A stretch of 64,000 nt of DNA from Moorena bouillonii PNG (lineage in GTDB: Bacteria > Cyanobacteriota > Cyanobacteriia > Cyanobacteriales > Coleofasciculaceae): positions 6,676,106-6,740,105 of the forward strand of contig NZ_MKZS01000001.1 in assembly GCF_001942495.1 (NCBI RefSeq). Reading direction: 5' to 3'. How positions within the stretch are numbered: position 1 is the first letter of the stretch; every line of letters starts with the position of its first letter. Below are positions 35,669-45,523 of the stretch, one piece after another. The position numbers and the translations under genes were made by a program. The notes below the pieces were generated by a model. The model searched no databases. It was not told where the DNA came from and saw only the letters and a program-made list of their open reading frames with translations.

Positions 35669-35972
35669 GTGCATCATAGTTTGCATACTACAAACTGACA
35701 TCTTGAATGTGGGTTATAACCTGTAACCTACAACCTACGAGCTGTAACTAAAAGCCTACAACTTGTAATATACAACCTATAACCTACAAGCTGTAACCTT
35801 GTTGAGCCTAGTTTTTTGCAAAGTATCGTTAAGCGGGCTGGAATTTAGTTGAGATTGTTTACTAGAAAACAATCCTTTCGGAATAAATCGATAAAATAGA
35901 GGATGTAGGGTTTATGATAAGACCCAACTAATCGTCCTTTTCAACTGACCTAGTTTAAATTTCAATTAATTT
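35669..35972. other. Intergenic region with short degenerate repeats
   Basis: Between 35700 and 35803 the phrases acaacctataacctac and gagctgtaac recur several times in degenerate form. No gene or clear regulatory element is seen. Confidence 0.45.
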
Positions 35973-36164
35973 ATGGAACTTAGTGGCTCATCTGCCAACT
36001 CTTCTGACCCTCACCCATATAGATGGGCAGAAGTCTTGGGTACGGTAATTGCGCTGTTGACCTTAACATTACCTTTGTTGATCATCGCTTACTACTCTTC
36101 TTCAAATAACTACGTTAATGTTTTGCCACAAACCACCTACTCACCTACGAGATTAGAAGATTGA
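35973..36164 (+). CDS. Small single-pass membrane protein (63 aa)
   Basis: Function is not recognised. The peptide has a short polar N-terminus (MELSGSSANSSDPHPYRW), one membrane segment (about residues 20-41, EVLGTVIALLTLTLPLLIIAYY) and a polar C-terminus ending RLED. Size and layout resemble small thylakoid or inner-membrane proteins of cyanobacteria. It is flanked by long non-coding stretches on both sides. Confidence 0.65.
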   Translation: MELSGSSANSSDPHPYRWAEVLGTVIALLTLTLPLLIIAYYSSSNNYVNVLPQTTYSPTRLED

Positions 36165-36740
36165 CATACAAGTTTTTTAGATAACCAAAGAAGGAAAAGT
36201 ATGTGGGTGCGCTGATTTAAAAACCTTCAATAGCTGAGGTTTAATAGAAAATCCCAGCGTCATGTCCCCTAGGGACTGGCGTAAGGGGGATTCTGTGAAA
36301 TTTCAGCTTTATAGAAAGTTTGAGTTGAATGGTATACCACTTGCCTTGGCTCCTTGATGATAGTTAACAGCGGACAAGGAAAAGGAGAAAGGGGAATCAG
36401 AGGAGATTGGTGTCGTCTCTTTCACCCAGGCTACCTCTTATCAAGCAAAGGGAAGGCAGACAAGGAAAAACCATCAACAATGAACAACAATGAACAATTA
36501 CCAGTCTCCTTCGCTATAGGCTAGCTTAAGTAGATAGCCTTCACCCATAACCTTTCACTTTTCACTTTAACTAAATCTCTAGCTCAAAAAAACCTTTAAT
36601 TTAAAGAGAATGAAAAAAATCTAACTAGAAAATAAAAGAATTTGTAAAGTTGCGGAATTTACCGGTTTCTGGATTGAAAATTATGTCAATGTGCGTAAAG
36701 ATTAATTTCGCCTAACTCCATCTTTGGGCGTATTCCCAAA
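36165..36740. other. Intergenic region before the histidine kinase
   Basis: About 575 bp, AT-rich towards the right. A few short repeats (caatgaacaacaatgaacaa near 36475) are present. I see no gene, RNA or terminator. Confidence 0.4.
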
Positions 36741-39700
36741 ATGATTTTCATTGCAAAAGGATTCTGGCAACACTCAACCAATGTAGGTTTAGTGACTTTG
36801 GTTTACCTTGGGCTGGCAAACTTAGTCCATGGATTGATTGCAGGTAATACATTAGTACCACCAGTTTGGTCTCCCGCAGGATTTACCCAAGTAACCGTAT
36901 TACTAATAAGGGAGAATCTTTGGTGGTTAACCGAACACCAAGGAGTTTTGCCATCGGTTTCTTGGGAACAATTTTTCTCGACTGTGTCGCCTCAGAGGTT
37001 CTGGCCAGTTTCTGGGATAACTGCTTTAGGGTATATCTTGTCAGTATTGCTCTCGATAGGATTAGCACGGTTGTGGCAGCTTCGTCCTTCCCTAGAACGG
37101 CGACGAGATGTATTGGGGTTCCTAGGGGTGTCGATGCTTGCCACACTAATCGCTCCGACTGTCACTCTAACTAACTTACACCTGAGTGGTGAATTTGATG
37201 GTAGGAATTTCGGCGGGATGTGGTGGCAATGGTGGTTAGGGGACTTAATGGTGGTTTTAGTCGTAGTACCAGTGTTTTTAGTGTGGTGCTACCTAGTGAA
37301 GGAGTTGAAGGTTGGCAAGTTGTTCGCGTTCGCGAAGCTTGGCCAATTGGCCAAGGTTGAGAAAGTTGAAGAGTCAAGCCAAACTAACCTGCAACTGTCT
37401 AACCAACAACCGTCAACCCCTCAAGCAAGCATAAAGATAAAACAATTTATTTTGGCAGCTATCTGGCTGATTTCACTCTTGACAGTCAGTTGGGGAGTGT
37501 TTGGGTCGGACATTGGGCCAAAAATGGCAACCTATCCCCTCGCCTGCTTGATATTTCCCTGGCTGATTTGGGCTGCCCTCCAATTTGGTCAACGCCTGAC
37601 CACCCTAGGCTGCTTGATGGTATCGAGCATTGCCATTGTAGGAACCAGTTTGGGTACCGGACCGTTTCTTGCCAGCACCGGGAACTTGAGCGAAGCAGTT
37701 CCCCTACTACAGGTTTTTATGATACTGATGGCGACAATCCCTTTATTCTTGGCAGCGACTACATCAGAACTAAACGCGGCGGCAAAATTGTTGCGCTTAA
37801 GCGAAGCCAAATACCGCAGCATCTTCGAGAATGCGATGGAGGGCATTTGTCAGACCACACCTGACGGACACTATATCAGTGCTAACCCGGCACTAGCGAG
37901 AATATATGGCTATCAATCATCGGCAGAACTCGTAGCAAGTGTCACCGATATTGCCCACCAACTTTATGTTGATCCTCAACGACGGGCAGATTTGCTTCTA
38001 CAGCTACAGGAAGATCTTGTTGTTTCAGGGTTTGAAGCACAGATTTATCAAAAAGATGGTACTATAATCTGGATCTCCAAGAATGTGCGGGCGATCCATG
38101 ATAGTAGTAACTTTCTACTCTACTACGAAGCTACAGTAGAGGATATCACAGAGCGTAAGCAAGCTCAAGAGGCACTCCGTCAGCAGAATGAACAGCTGGA
38201 ACATCAATTTCAAGAGCGAACAGCTACCCTGAGGCAGCTCAATCGACAATTAATCGCGGAGGTTCTTGAACACAAGCGCATTGAGGATGCGCTTAGGGAG
38301 AGTGAGGAACGGTTTGCTCTGGCTATTCAATCCAACACCAACGGACTCTTTGAAATCAACCTGAAAACCTATGATCATTACTACTCGCCCCAATTTCTCA
38401 GCCTGATTGGCTACCCATTGGATCAAGATAGACCGACCATTAATGAATTACTGGCACTGATTCATCTTGAGGATATTGATGAGGTGAAAGCCATCCTAGA
38501 TAACCTATTGGCTGGACGAAGTTCTCAGCGATGCAGCGCGGTCTTGGGGAGGCAGCGCGGTCTTGGGGGTTCCCCCCATGAGCGACTGCCGTGGGTTTCC
38601 CCCATGAGCGACTGCATCAAGAAGTGGAAACACAAGTTTCGTCTGCTGCGCACAGATGGCTCAATTTCCTGGATTCTCTCGACTGGCCTGGTGATCAAAG
38701 ATCATAACGGTGAAGTGGTTCGTCTAGTTGGTACCTTTACTGACATTACTGATAGCCAGAGAGTTAAAGCCTTGTTAGCTGGACAAAATCGTATCCTGGA
38801 AATGATTACCCAGTGGGAGAAGTTGCCAGATGTACTAGACCGACTAGCTCGGTTGATTGAGGAGCAATTGCCCAAGATTAGGTGTGCTTTCTTGCTGGTG
38901 GACAAAAATGGGGTTAATCTGCATCATACTGCCGCCCCCAGCCTTCCAGAATCCTACATTCAGGCAATTGATGGTATGGTGATTGGTCCATATATGGCTT
39001 GCTGTGGCACTGCCGCCTATTGGCGAGAACCGGTCATGGTTAAGGATATTGCTACTCATCCCCTGTGTGGAAATATAAGGGATTTGGCACTCTCCCACAA
39101 TCTCAGAGGGTGTTGGTCTATCCCCATTTTGTCCACTGAAGGGACGGTGCTAGGCACCTTCTCAACATACTACACTGAACCTCATACCCCAAACCGCGAA
39201 GAGCAACAACTGGCGGATAAGGCCACCCAACTCGCTAGAATTGCCATTGAGCGCTCTGTGGCACAGGAGGATGTACTCCGTACAAATGCCATGCTCAAAG
39301 CACAACAAGAAGCTGCCATTGATGGAATTTTAGTGGTTGATGAAAATTTTAGGGTGGTTTCCTACAACCACCGTTTCTGTGACTTGTGGCAGACTCCAGA
39401 ACAGTTGTTTCAAGCCAATGATATTAAAGAATTGCTCAAGCAGCTGAGTTCTCAACTGAAGCATCCCGAAGAATTTCTGGCTCAGGTGGACTATCTCCAG
39501 GCTCATCCCAAAACAACGAACTACGATGAACTGTTAATGAAGGATGAGCGTATTTTTGACTTTTATTCAGCACCAGTGCTTACCAGTGGTGGGGATTACT
39601 ATGGTAGAATCTTCTGCAACCGAGATATCACTGAACGTAAGCTATCAGAGGCAAAACTACGGCAGGCGGAACAGAAGTATCGCAAGTTAGTTGAGTCAGC

Positions 39701-41228
39701 TGGTGATGCTATTTTGATGGCAGATGCGGAAACCGGAATCATCCTGGAAGCCAATCAGATGGCGGAACAGATGCTCGGTCGTGGCAGAGATGAAATTATT
39801 GGGTTGCATCAGAGTCAGATTATTCCACGAGAACGATTCAAAGCCTACTCCCAAATTTTCCAGCAACATGTGGAGGCAGGGGGTGTATTTCAAGTAGAAC
39901 TGGAATTACTGCATCAAGTTGGTACAACCGTGCCTGTAGAAGTTAGTGCGACTACTTTGGAGCTGCAAGGCAAGACAGTTGTGCAGGGAATTTTTCGAGA
40001 CATTAGCGATCGCAAACAGGCAGAACAGGCGTTGAAGCAGGCTAAAGTTGACGCGGAAGTAGCCAATCGGGCTAAAAGTGAATTTTTAGCCAACATGAGC
40101 CATGAATTACGTACCCCCCTTAACGGCATTTTAGGTTATGCCCAAATCCTCCAAGAGGAACCCAATCTGAGCGCTACGCACAAAGAGCAGCTCAGTATTA
40201 TTCAGCAAAGTGGTCAGCATCTGTTAACCCTACTCAATGACATCCTGGATCTATCAAAAATCGAAGCCAGAAAAATGGAACTTGATGTCAGAGATTTTCA
40301 GTTTCCCAAGTTTCTCGAAGGTATTGTGGAAATTGTGGTGATCAGTGCTAAACAAAAAAACATTTCATTCCGTTACGAATTCCTTTCGCCTCTGCCTGAA
40401 TTTGTCAAGGGTGATGAAATAAGACTGCGACAAGTTCTGATGAACCTTTTGGGAAATGCTGTCAAATTTACAGATACTGGTGAGGTAACGTTTAAAGTTG
40501 GTTATTTGGGGTGTTCAGAGTTGAACGTTGATCGGTTGAACCTTGTTCGCGTTAGCGCAGGGTCGGCCGAAGGCCACGCTTTCGCCGTAGGCGACGCTGA
40601 AGCGTGGCCGAAAGGCCAAGGTTGTCAAGACAACCTACCCTACGGTAACGCCCAAGGCGAACAACCTAAAAACCGTCAAGCTTTAACCGAAAAGCAAGGT
40701 ACTCAAAAAATGCGCTTTGTGATAGCAGACACTGGCATTGGTATCCCACCAAAACAACTAGCAGAAATATTTTTGCCATTCCATCAAGTGGGCAATACTG
40801 ACCGTCAGGTTAATGGTACAGGCTTAGGATTATCGATTAGTAAACGTTTAGCCGAATTAATGGGTAGTCAATTAAATGTGAAAAGCACTGTCGGTCAAGG
40901 TAGTATTTTTTGGCTAGATTTAGATTTACCAGACGTTTCCGATGAACAACAAGGAGGACAAGGAATTGTAGAATCCACTAAGGAAGAGAAAGCTGAAGAC
41001 GTTATGCCTGTAGCTCCATCGCCAGATAAAATCTCCGTTCTGTATGAACTAGCAATTATGGGTGATATTCGAGGCATCCAAGAGGAAGCTAATTTGATTG
41101 AACAGTTGGATGATAAATTCATCCCCTTTGCTCAAAAGTTGCGTCAATTATCAAAAGGCTTTCAAGAACGACAAATACTGGAATTTGTGGGGAAGTATAT
41201 GGATAACAAATACCGCGAAGCTCCTTGA
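36741..41228 (+). CDS. Multi-sensor histidine kinase, MASE1-PAS-PAS-GAF-PAS-PAS-HisKA-HATPase
   Basis: A 1495-residue membrane-bound kinase. An N-terminal MASE1 domain of about eight membrane segments (1-345) is followed by PAS domains (about 355-475 and 520-680), GAF (about 690-845), and two further PAS domains (about 855-975 and 978-1100). HisKA follows with H1121 in MSHELRTPLNG and HATPase (N box MNLLGNAVKF, G boxes ADTGIGI and GTGLGLSIS). There is no receiver domain; a helical tail of about 80 residues ends the protein. Three palindromic repeats sit in frame: in the linker near residues 190-207, in the second PAS (about 597-627) and between the N and G1 boxes (about 1268-1309). They add residues absent from ordinary kinases. 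A cyclase with a very similar PAS domain lies next. Confidence 0.92.
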   Translation: MIFIAKGFWQHSTNVGLVTLVYLGLANLVHGLIAGNTLVPPVWSPAGFTQVTVLLIRENLWWLTEHQGVLPSVSWEQFFSTVSPQRFWPVSGITALGYILSVLLSIGLARLWQLRPSLERRRDVLGFLGVSMLATLIAPTVTLTNLHLSGEFDGRNFGGMWWQWWLGDLMVVLVVVPVFLVWCYLVKELKVGKLFAFAKLGQLAKVEKVEESSQTNLQLSNQQPSTPQASIKIKQFILAAIWLISLLTVSWGVFGSDIGPKMATYPLACLIFPWLIWAALQFGQRLTTLGCLMVSSIAIVGTSLGTGPFLASTGNLSEAVPLLQVFMILMATIPLFLAATTSELNAAAKLLRLSEAKYRSIFENAMEGICQTTPDGHYISANPALARIYGYQSSAELVASVTDIAHQLYVDPQRRADLLLQLQEDLVVSGFEAQIYQKDGTIIWISKNVRAIHDSSNFLLYYEATVEDITERKQAQEALRQQNEQLEHQFQERTATLRQLNRQLIAEVLEHKRIEDALRESEERFALAIQSNTNGLFEINLKTYDHYYSPQFLSLIGYPLDQDRPTINELLALIHLEDIDEVKAILDNLLAGRSSQRCSAVLGRQRGLGGSPHERLPWVSPMSDCIKKWKHKFRLLRTDGSISWILSTGLVIKDHNGEVVRLVGTFTDITDSQRVKALLAGQNRILEMITQWEKLPDVLDRLARLIEEQLPKIRCAFLLVDKNGVNLHHTAAPSLPESYIQAIDGMVIGPYMACCGTAAYWREPVMVKDIATHPLCGNIRDLALSHNLRGCWSIPILSTEGTVLGTFSTYYTEPHTPNREEQQLADKATQLARIAIERSVAQEDVLRTNAMLKAQQEAAIDGILVVDENFRVVSYNHRFCDLWQTPEQLFQANDIKELLKQLSSQLKHPEEFLAQVDYLQAHPKTTNYDELLMKDERIFDFYSAPVLTSGGDYYGRIFCNRDITERKLSEAKLRQAEQKYRKLVESAGDAILMADAETGIILEANQMAEQMLGRGRDEIIGLHQSQIIPRERFKAYSQIFQQHVEAGGVFQVELELLHQVGTTVPVEVSATTLELQGKTVVQGIFRDISDRKQAEQALKQAKVDAEVANRAKSEFLANMSHELRTPLNGILGYAQILQEEPNLSATHKEQLSIIQQSGQHLLTLLNDILDLSKIEARKMELDVRDFQFPKFLEGIVEIVVISAKQKNISFRYEFLSPLPEFVKGDEIRLRQVLMNLLGNAVKFTDTGEVTFKVGYLGCSELNVDRLNLVRVSAGSAEGHAFAVGDAEAWPKGQGCQDNLPYGNAQGEQPKNRQALTEKQGTQKMRFVIADTGIGIPPKQLAEIFLPFHQVGNTDRQVNGTGLGLSISKRLAELMGSQLNVKSTVGQGSIFWLDLDLPDVSDEQQGGQGIVESTKEEKAEDVMPVAPSPDKISVLYELAIMGDIRGIQEEANLIEQLDDKFIPFAQKLRQLSKGFQERQILEFVGKYMDNKYREAP
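37309..37360. repeat. In-frame repeat sequence, family B, in the kinase
   Basis: The stretch ttgttcgcgttcgcgaagct followed by tggccaattggccaagg encodes LFAFAKLGQLAK in the linker after the membrane domain. It resembles the family B repeat. Confidence 0.55.
38528..38622. repeat. In-frame family A repeat, partly duplicated, in the kinase
   Basis: The 95 bp begin gcgatgcagcgcggtcttgg and end gcgactgcatcaag, with internal duplication of gcagcgcggtcttgggg and of cccccatgagcgactgc. It lies inside the second PAS domain between AGRSS and KWKHKFRLL and stays in frame, adding about 30 residues. Confidence 0.85.
40543..40666. repeat. In-frame family B repeat in the kinase ATPase domain
   Basis: The sequence runs from ccttgttcgcgttagcgcag to cccaaggcgaacaac and contains several copies of ggccacgct/agcgtggcc. 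It encodes the stretch from about VRVSAGSAEGHAFAVGDAEA onward, between the N box and the ADTGIGI motif. Confidence 0.85.
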
Positions 41229-41717
41229 AAATAAAAGATTTACAAAAAACTGATAAAGTTAGGGAAAATAAATTACATAGTCTTTAAAAAAAATAGATAT
41301 TTAAATTAGTATTTAAACCAGGAAGAAGTTATTATATTTTTAAGGTTTATTGTTTAAGGTTTATTTTGATTAAATGGCAATATATTTTGTGAAATGATAC
41401 TCACGGGGTGACAACAAAGCTCAAACCTAGATAGGTGGCACGGTTAATGGTTTTAGGTATTGGGTAAAATGAGCGCATCGGTGTCATTTGTATTTCCCAG
41501 CAATTGAAGCAATTTTCACGCATACTTCGTCAATGATAGTTTTAATCAATCCATCCCGCTTGACAATTTTACCATTAACCTAACCCCTGTAACCTAACCC
41601 CTGTAAGATTTTCAATTAGCTTGTCACCCCCTGAGGAAATGATAAGAACCGATTGTTTTGAATTTTATTAATTAGCCATTGATTAGCGACAAACCCCAAT
41701 AACGAGTTCATGTGATT
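41229..41717. other. Intergenic region, kinase to cyclase
   Basis: About 490 bp, AT-rich at first, with a short direct repeat (ctaacccctgtaa, twice near 41580-41605). No gene is seen. Confidence 0.4.
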
Positions 41718-43268
41718 ATGAATATTTCCTCAGTAACTCAAACTAATCATCATTCCTCTTCCAGGACAATCCCCCTAACTGAGAGCTATAACAAAATTGG
41801 CTATAAAGGTGTAATTGTGATTGTTGATGATAGTCCGACTAATTTAGGGGTGATGTTTGAGTTGTTGAGCAATTCTGGCTTCAAAGTCTTAGTCGCTCAA
41901 GATGGCTATAGTGCGCTCCAGAAAGTTAACTATGCTCAACCGGATCTAATCTTACTGGATATTATGATGCCCGGAATTGATGGGTTTGAAACTTGCCGTC
42001 GCTTGAAAGCTCAAGAGTCAACTAGAGACATCCCAGTTATTTTTATGACCGCTCGTACTGATACTCTCGACAAAGTTAAAGGTTTCAGGCTCGGTGCAGT
42101 AGATTATCTCACTAAACCAGTGCAGCACGAAGAAGTAAGAGCGAGAGTAAACACTCACTTGAAACTCGGGCGTTTACAAAAGCAACTACAAGCACAAAAT
42201 TTTCAGCTGCAACAGGAAATTAAGCAGAAACAAGAAGCTGAGCATAAATATCGCAGTATCTTTGAAAATGCCACTGAAGGCATTTTTCAAGTTACACCAG
42301 AAGGACAATTTATTACCGCTAATCCAGCACTCGCACGTATTTTGGGCTATCAGTCGCCAAAAGAACTGATTAATCAAGTCACGGATATTGGTCAACAACT
42401 CTACCTTGCACCGATGCGTCGTGACGATATATTAGCCCTAATCCACAAAGAAGAAACGTTATCAGAGGTTGAGTCCGAGGTCTATCGGAAAGATGGTATA
42501 GTAATTTGGATTTCGGAAAATATACGAGCAGTCAGAGACAATTTTGGTGATTTACTCTACTACGAAGGCACACTTAGCGACATTACAGAGCGCAAAAAAG
42601 CTGAAGATGAACTTCGTCGTGCCCGAACCGAAGCTGAGCTTTTGCTGCTTAATATTTTGCCCCAACCGGTCGCAGAACAGTTAAAAAAAGGAGAACGTAC
42701 TCTGGCAGAAAGTTTTGAAGATGTAACTGTTTTGTTTGCTGATTTAGTTGACTTTACCAAACTCTCAACCCAAACCTCTCCCACCGAACTGGTCGAAATT
42801 CTCAATGTAATTTTTTCAGAGTTTGACCAACTAGCTGAGGAGCATGGTGTCGAAAAAATTAAGACGATTGGTGATGCTTATATGGCTGTTGCCGGTCTGC
42901 CAAAAGCCTGCAAGTATCATGCGGATGCGATCGCTAAAATGGCATTGGATATGCAAAAATTAATTGCCCAGTACAATGCTCAAACGAATCACAATTTCCG
43001 TCTCAGGATTGGCATCAACAGTGGACCAGTGGTGGCTGGGGTAATTGGAATCAAAAAATTCAGCTATGATTTGTGGGGTGATACCGTAAATATGGCTAGC
43101 CGTATGGAATCTCAGGGTATACCAGGTGGCATTCAGGTTACAGTTACTACCTATGAGAAATTAAAAGATAAGTACCGGTTTGAGCAACGGCAACCGTTTG
43201 AAGTCAAAGGAAAAGGGAAAATGACTACTTATCTGCTCACAGGTCCATTAGCAATGGGTAATGGGTAA
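41718..43268 (+). CDS. Adenylate cyclase with receiver and PAS domains
   Basis: Makes cyclic AMP in response to a phosphorelay and a PAS-bound cue. The receiver domain (about residues 32-150) has the phospho-site in LILLDIMMPGIDG and YLTKPV. A coiled coil leads to a PAS domain (about 175-295) and a class III cyclase domain (about 330-510). Metal-binding aspartates are in VLFADLVDF and IKTIGDAYMA, and the adenine-specifying lysine and aspartate are present (EKIKTIGD, YDLWGDTVNMASR), so ATP is the likely substrate. GTG at 41712 is an alternative start. The stop falls in an aatgggt tandem repeat, so the last four residues (MGNG) come from the repeat. Confidence 0.92.
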   Translation: MNISSVTQTNHHSSSRTIPLTESYNKIGYKGVIVIVDDSPTNLGVMFELLSNSGFKVLVAQDGYSALQKVNYAQPDLILLDIMMPGIDGFETCRRLKAQESTRDIPVIFMTARTDTLDKVKGFRLGAVDYLTKPVQHEEVRARVNTHLKLGRLQKQLQAQNFQLQQEIKQKQEAEHKYRSIFENATEGIFQVTPEGQFITANPALARILGYQSPKELINQVTDIGQQLYLAPMRRDDILALIHKEETLSEVESEVYRKDGIVIWISENIRAVRDNFGDLLYYEGTLSDITERKKAEDELRRARTEAELLLLNILPQPVAEQLKKGERTLAESFEDVTVLFADLVDFTKLSTQTSPTELVEILNVIFSEFDQLAEEHGVEKIKTIGDAYMAVAGLPKACKYHADAIAKMALDMQKLIAQYNAQTNHNFRLRIGINSGPVVAGVIGIKKFSYDLWGDTVNMASRMESQGIPGGIQVTVTTYEKLKDKYRFEQRQPFEVKGKGKMTTYLLTGPLAMGNG

Positions 43269-43292
43269 TGGGTAATGGGTAATGGGTAATGG
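43253..43292. repeat. Heptamer tandem repeat (aatgggt)
   Basis: Five to six near-perfect copies of aatgggt begin within the last codons of the cyclase gene and run past its stop. Confidence 0.85.
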
Positions 43293-43582
43293 ATAATTGA
43301 CCTAACTATACTTGATACCAAGTTGCGATCAAACGTACAACTTTCTCTTCCGCCAATCTCTTTATTTCCCTATCTCCCTATCTCCCCATGTCCCCATCTC
43401 CCTATCCAAGCAATCTACTCTCTTTGAATGCAACTCGGTATGACTTGACCCTTGACGGATTTCTTTAGTTCAGCAGTTCAGCAGTTTAGCAACAGCGTAA
43501 ATTAAACTAACCCATGGAAAAAGGACCCAGAGTGAGCAACCTGTGCTACTATCTGGGAAAATCCTCCTAGCTGAGATCACCA
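43293..43582. other. Intergenic low-complexity stretch
   Basis: Contains ccctatctccctatctcccc-type runs around 43368-43405 and cagcagttcagcagtttagc. No gene is supported. Confidence 0.4.
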
Positions 43583-44080
43583 ATGGGTAAGGTTCTGGTG
43601 TTAAACGCCTCCTATGAGCCGCTCAACATCACCAACTGGCGACGGGCAGTTGTCTTGTTGATCAAGGGTAAGGCAGAGCGTATCGAACATAACGGCAAAT
43701 ACGTTTACGCAGATTTTCCACTGCCTACAGTGATTAGACTGCGCCATTACGTCCGGGTACCCTACAAAGATATTCCCCTTACCCGTCGTAACATCCTGCA
43801 CCGTGATGGTCACTCTTGTCAATACTGCGGTTACAGTGGCGATGACTTAACGTTAGATCATGTGATTCCTCGTTCTCGCCATGGAGGTGAGTCCTGGGAA
43901 AATATTGTTACAGCTTGCGTGCGCTGCAACGTCAAAAAAGGGAATCGCACCCCTAAAGAAGCCAACATGATGTTGCAAACCCAACCCCGGAGACCTTATA
44001 GTAGTCTCCACTTTGAAATTGCTAAACACTTAAAAACTGGACGGCATCAGGAGTGGCGGAAGTATGTGATTGGTGCCTAG
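43583..44080 (+). CDS. HNH endonuclease family protein
   Basis: A stand-alone 165-residue HNH protein of the type found in most cyanobacteria. The opening VLVLNASYEPLNITNWRRAV is characteristic of this chromosomal family, not of an intron or phage enzyme. The HNH core has CQYC (about residues 78-81), LDHVIPRSRHGG (about 92-103), and CVRCNVKKGN (about 113-122), giving the four zinc cysteines and the catalytic histidine and asparagine. The role is unknown; nucleic acid cleavage is inferred from the domain. It is followed by about 110 bp of TAATGGC/TAATGAC repeats before the DHH gene. Confidence 0.9.
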   Translation: MGKVLVLNASYEPLNITNWRRAVVLLIKGKAERIEHNGKYVYADFPLPTVIRLRHYVRVPYKDIPLTRRNILHRDGHSCQYCGYSGDDLTLDHVIPRSRHGGESWENIVTACVRCNVKKGNRTPKEANMMLQTQPRRPYSSLHFEIAKHLKTGRHQEWRKYVIGA

Positions 44081-44125
44081 TATACTAACTCATGTCACGA
44101 CTAATCAAGCCAAAAGGGGATTAAC

Positions 44126-44196
44126 CAATGGCTAATGACTAATGGCCAATGGCTAATCACCAATGGCTAATGACTAATGACTAATAACTAATGACT
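44126..44196. repeat. Heptamer-type repeats (ctaatgg/ctaatga)
   Basis: Runs of ggctaatgactaatggccaa and ctaatgactaataactaatg precede and run up to the DHH gene start, which lies at the last repeat unit. Confidence 0.75.
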
Positions 44197-45441
44197 AACA
44201 ATTTACTTAACAGTGGTGCGTCTAGCTTAGATTCAGAACAGGTTGATGCTCAAGGGCAACTGTCATCTACTCAAGATGTAAATCCTTCGGAGGGAAATTC
44301 CCAAACAAAAAGGCGGCAGTCGGCTACATCAGGTTCAAAAGTACATTCAAAAGTACAACAGTTGCAGGAGACTCTAGAGCGTCATCAACATGAGCGGCAA
44401 CTGATTATCCTACAAGATTTCCCTGACCCAGATGCTCTCTCTAGCGCTTGGGCTTACCAGCTGATTGCCGAGCAGTATAATATCCAATGCGATATTGTCT
44501 ATGCTGGTACCCTCTCTCACCAGGAAAACATTGCCCTGGTTAAGCTGACTGGTTTACCAGCCAAACGCTGGAGTGTGGAGACGACAAAAAATCAAGATTT
44601 ATCGGTGTATCAGGGCTATGTGCTGATTGATAATCAGGGTACAACCACCCAGCTATTACCGATTGTTACCGAGGCGAATATTCCTCTAATTGCAATATTT
44701 GATCATCACAGTAGTCAAGGGGAGTTGAAAGCAGAATTTATTGACCTTCGTCCTCAAGCAAGAGCCACCGCGACGCTATTAACCCATTACCTTCAGGCTG
44801 GGTTACTACAGCTTGATAGTAGCATTAGTGAACATATCAAATGTGCGACAGCTTTGATGCATGGTCTGCGCTCTGATACTAATATGCTGATGCAGGCTCA
44901 GGAAGAGGATTTCTTGGCAGCTGGATATCTCAGCCGCTTCTATGACACTCAACTCCTTAACGCTATACTCAAGACATCTCGATCTCGTCGAGTGATGGAT
45001 GTTATTGAGCGATCGCTTAAATATCGCATTGTCCAAGATAACTTCTCTATGGCTGGTGTCGGCTATCTTCGCTATGAAGACCGGGATGCTATTCCCCAAG
45101 CTGCTGACTTTTTAGTCACTGAAGAAAATGTTCACACTGCTGTGGTTTATGGGATTGTTTACGATGAAGACCAAGAATTAGAAGTGGTGATTGGTTCCTT
45201 GAGAACCAATAAGTTAACCCTCGACCCTGATGAATTTATCAAAGAAGCTTTCGGTCAAGACAGTCATGGGCGTTTCTTTGGTGGTGGACGCATGATGGCT
45301 GGTGGCTTTGAAATTCCGACGGGATTCTTGAGTAGTTTTAATGACAAATCGGAGTATGCCAAGCTCAAGTGGGAAGTGTTTGATACCCAAGTCAAGCAAA
45401 AACTACTGCGGTTAGTTAATCCCCAGGATACGGTTATCTAA
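44191..45441 (+). CDS. DHH/DHHA1 family phosphoesterase (NrnA-like)
   Basis: DHH-DHHA1 enzymes of this type degrade nano-RNA, pAp or cyclic dinucleotides with manganese. The N-terminal 60 residues are polar and probably disordered. The DHH core then shows IILQDFPDPDALSSAWAYQL (D residues of motif I-II), YVLIDNQG and the DHH motif IFDHHSSQG (about residues 172-180). The C-terminal DHHA1 domain has GSLRTNKLTLDPDEF and GRFFGGGRMMAGGF, with the RNA-binding glycine motif. The length is 416 residues. sixA follows 82 bp later, also a phosphatase, but no functional link is known. Confidence 0.9.
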   Translation: MTNNLLNSGASSLDSEQVDAQGQLSSTQDVNPSEGNSQTKRRQSATSGSKVHSKVQQLQETLERHQHERQLIILQDFPDPDALSSAWAYQLIAEQYNIQCDIVYAGTLSHQENIALVKLTGLPAKRWSVETTKNQDLSVYQGYVLIDNQGTTTQLLPIVTEANIPLIAIFDHHSSQGELKAEFIDLRPQARATATLLTHYLQAGLLQLDSSISEHIKCATALMHGLRSDTNMLMQAQEEDFLAAGYLSRFYDTQLLNAILKTSRSRRVMDVIERSLKYRIVQDNFSMAGVGYLRYEDRDAIPQAADFLVTEENVHTAVVYGIVYDEDQELEVVIGSLRTNKLTLDPDEFIKEAFGQDSHGRFFGGGRMMAGGFEIPTGFLSSFNDKSEYAKLKWEVFDTQVKQKLLRLVNPQDTVI

Positions 45442-45523
45442 AACTAAGTAATACCAACTGATGAACTCAGGAGTGTTTTCAGTGAGCGCGATCGCATTTT
45501 AAGCGAATCTCAAGAATCAGCCC

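Noticed and set aside
37169-37381. Second small ORFs within the kinase N-terminal region
   Set aside because: They lie in other phases of the membrane-domain coding region and have no start context or family character.
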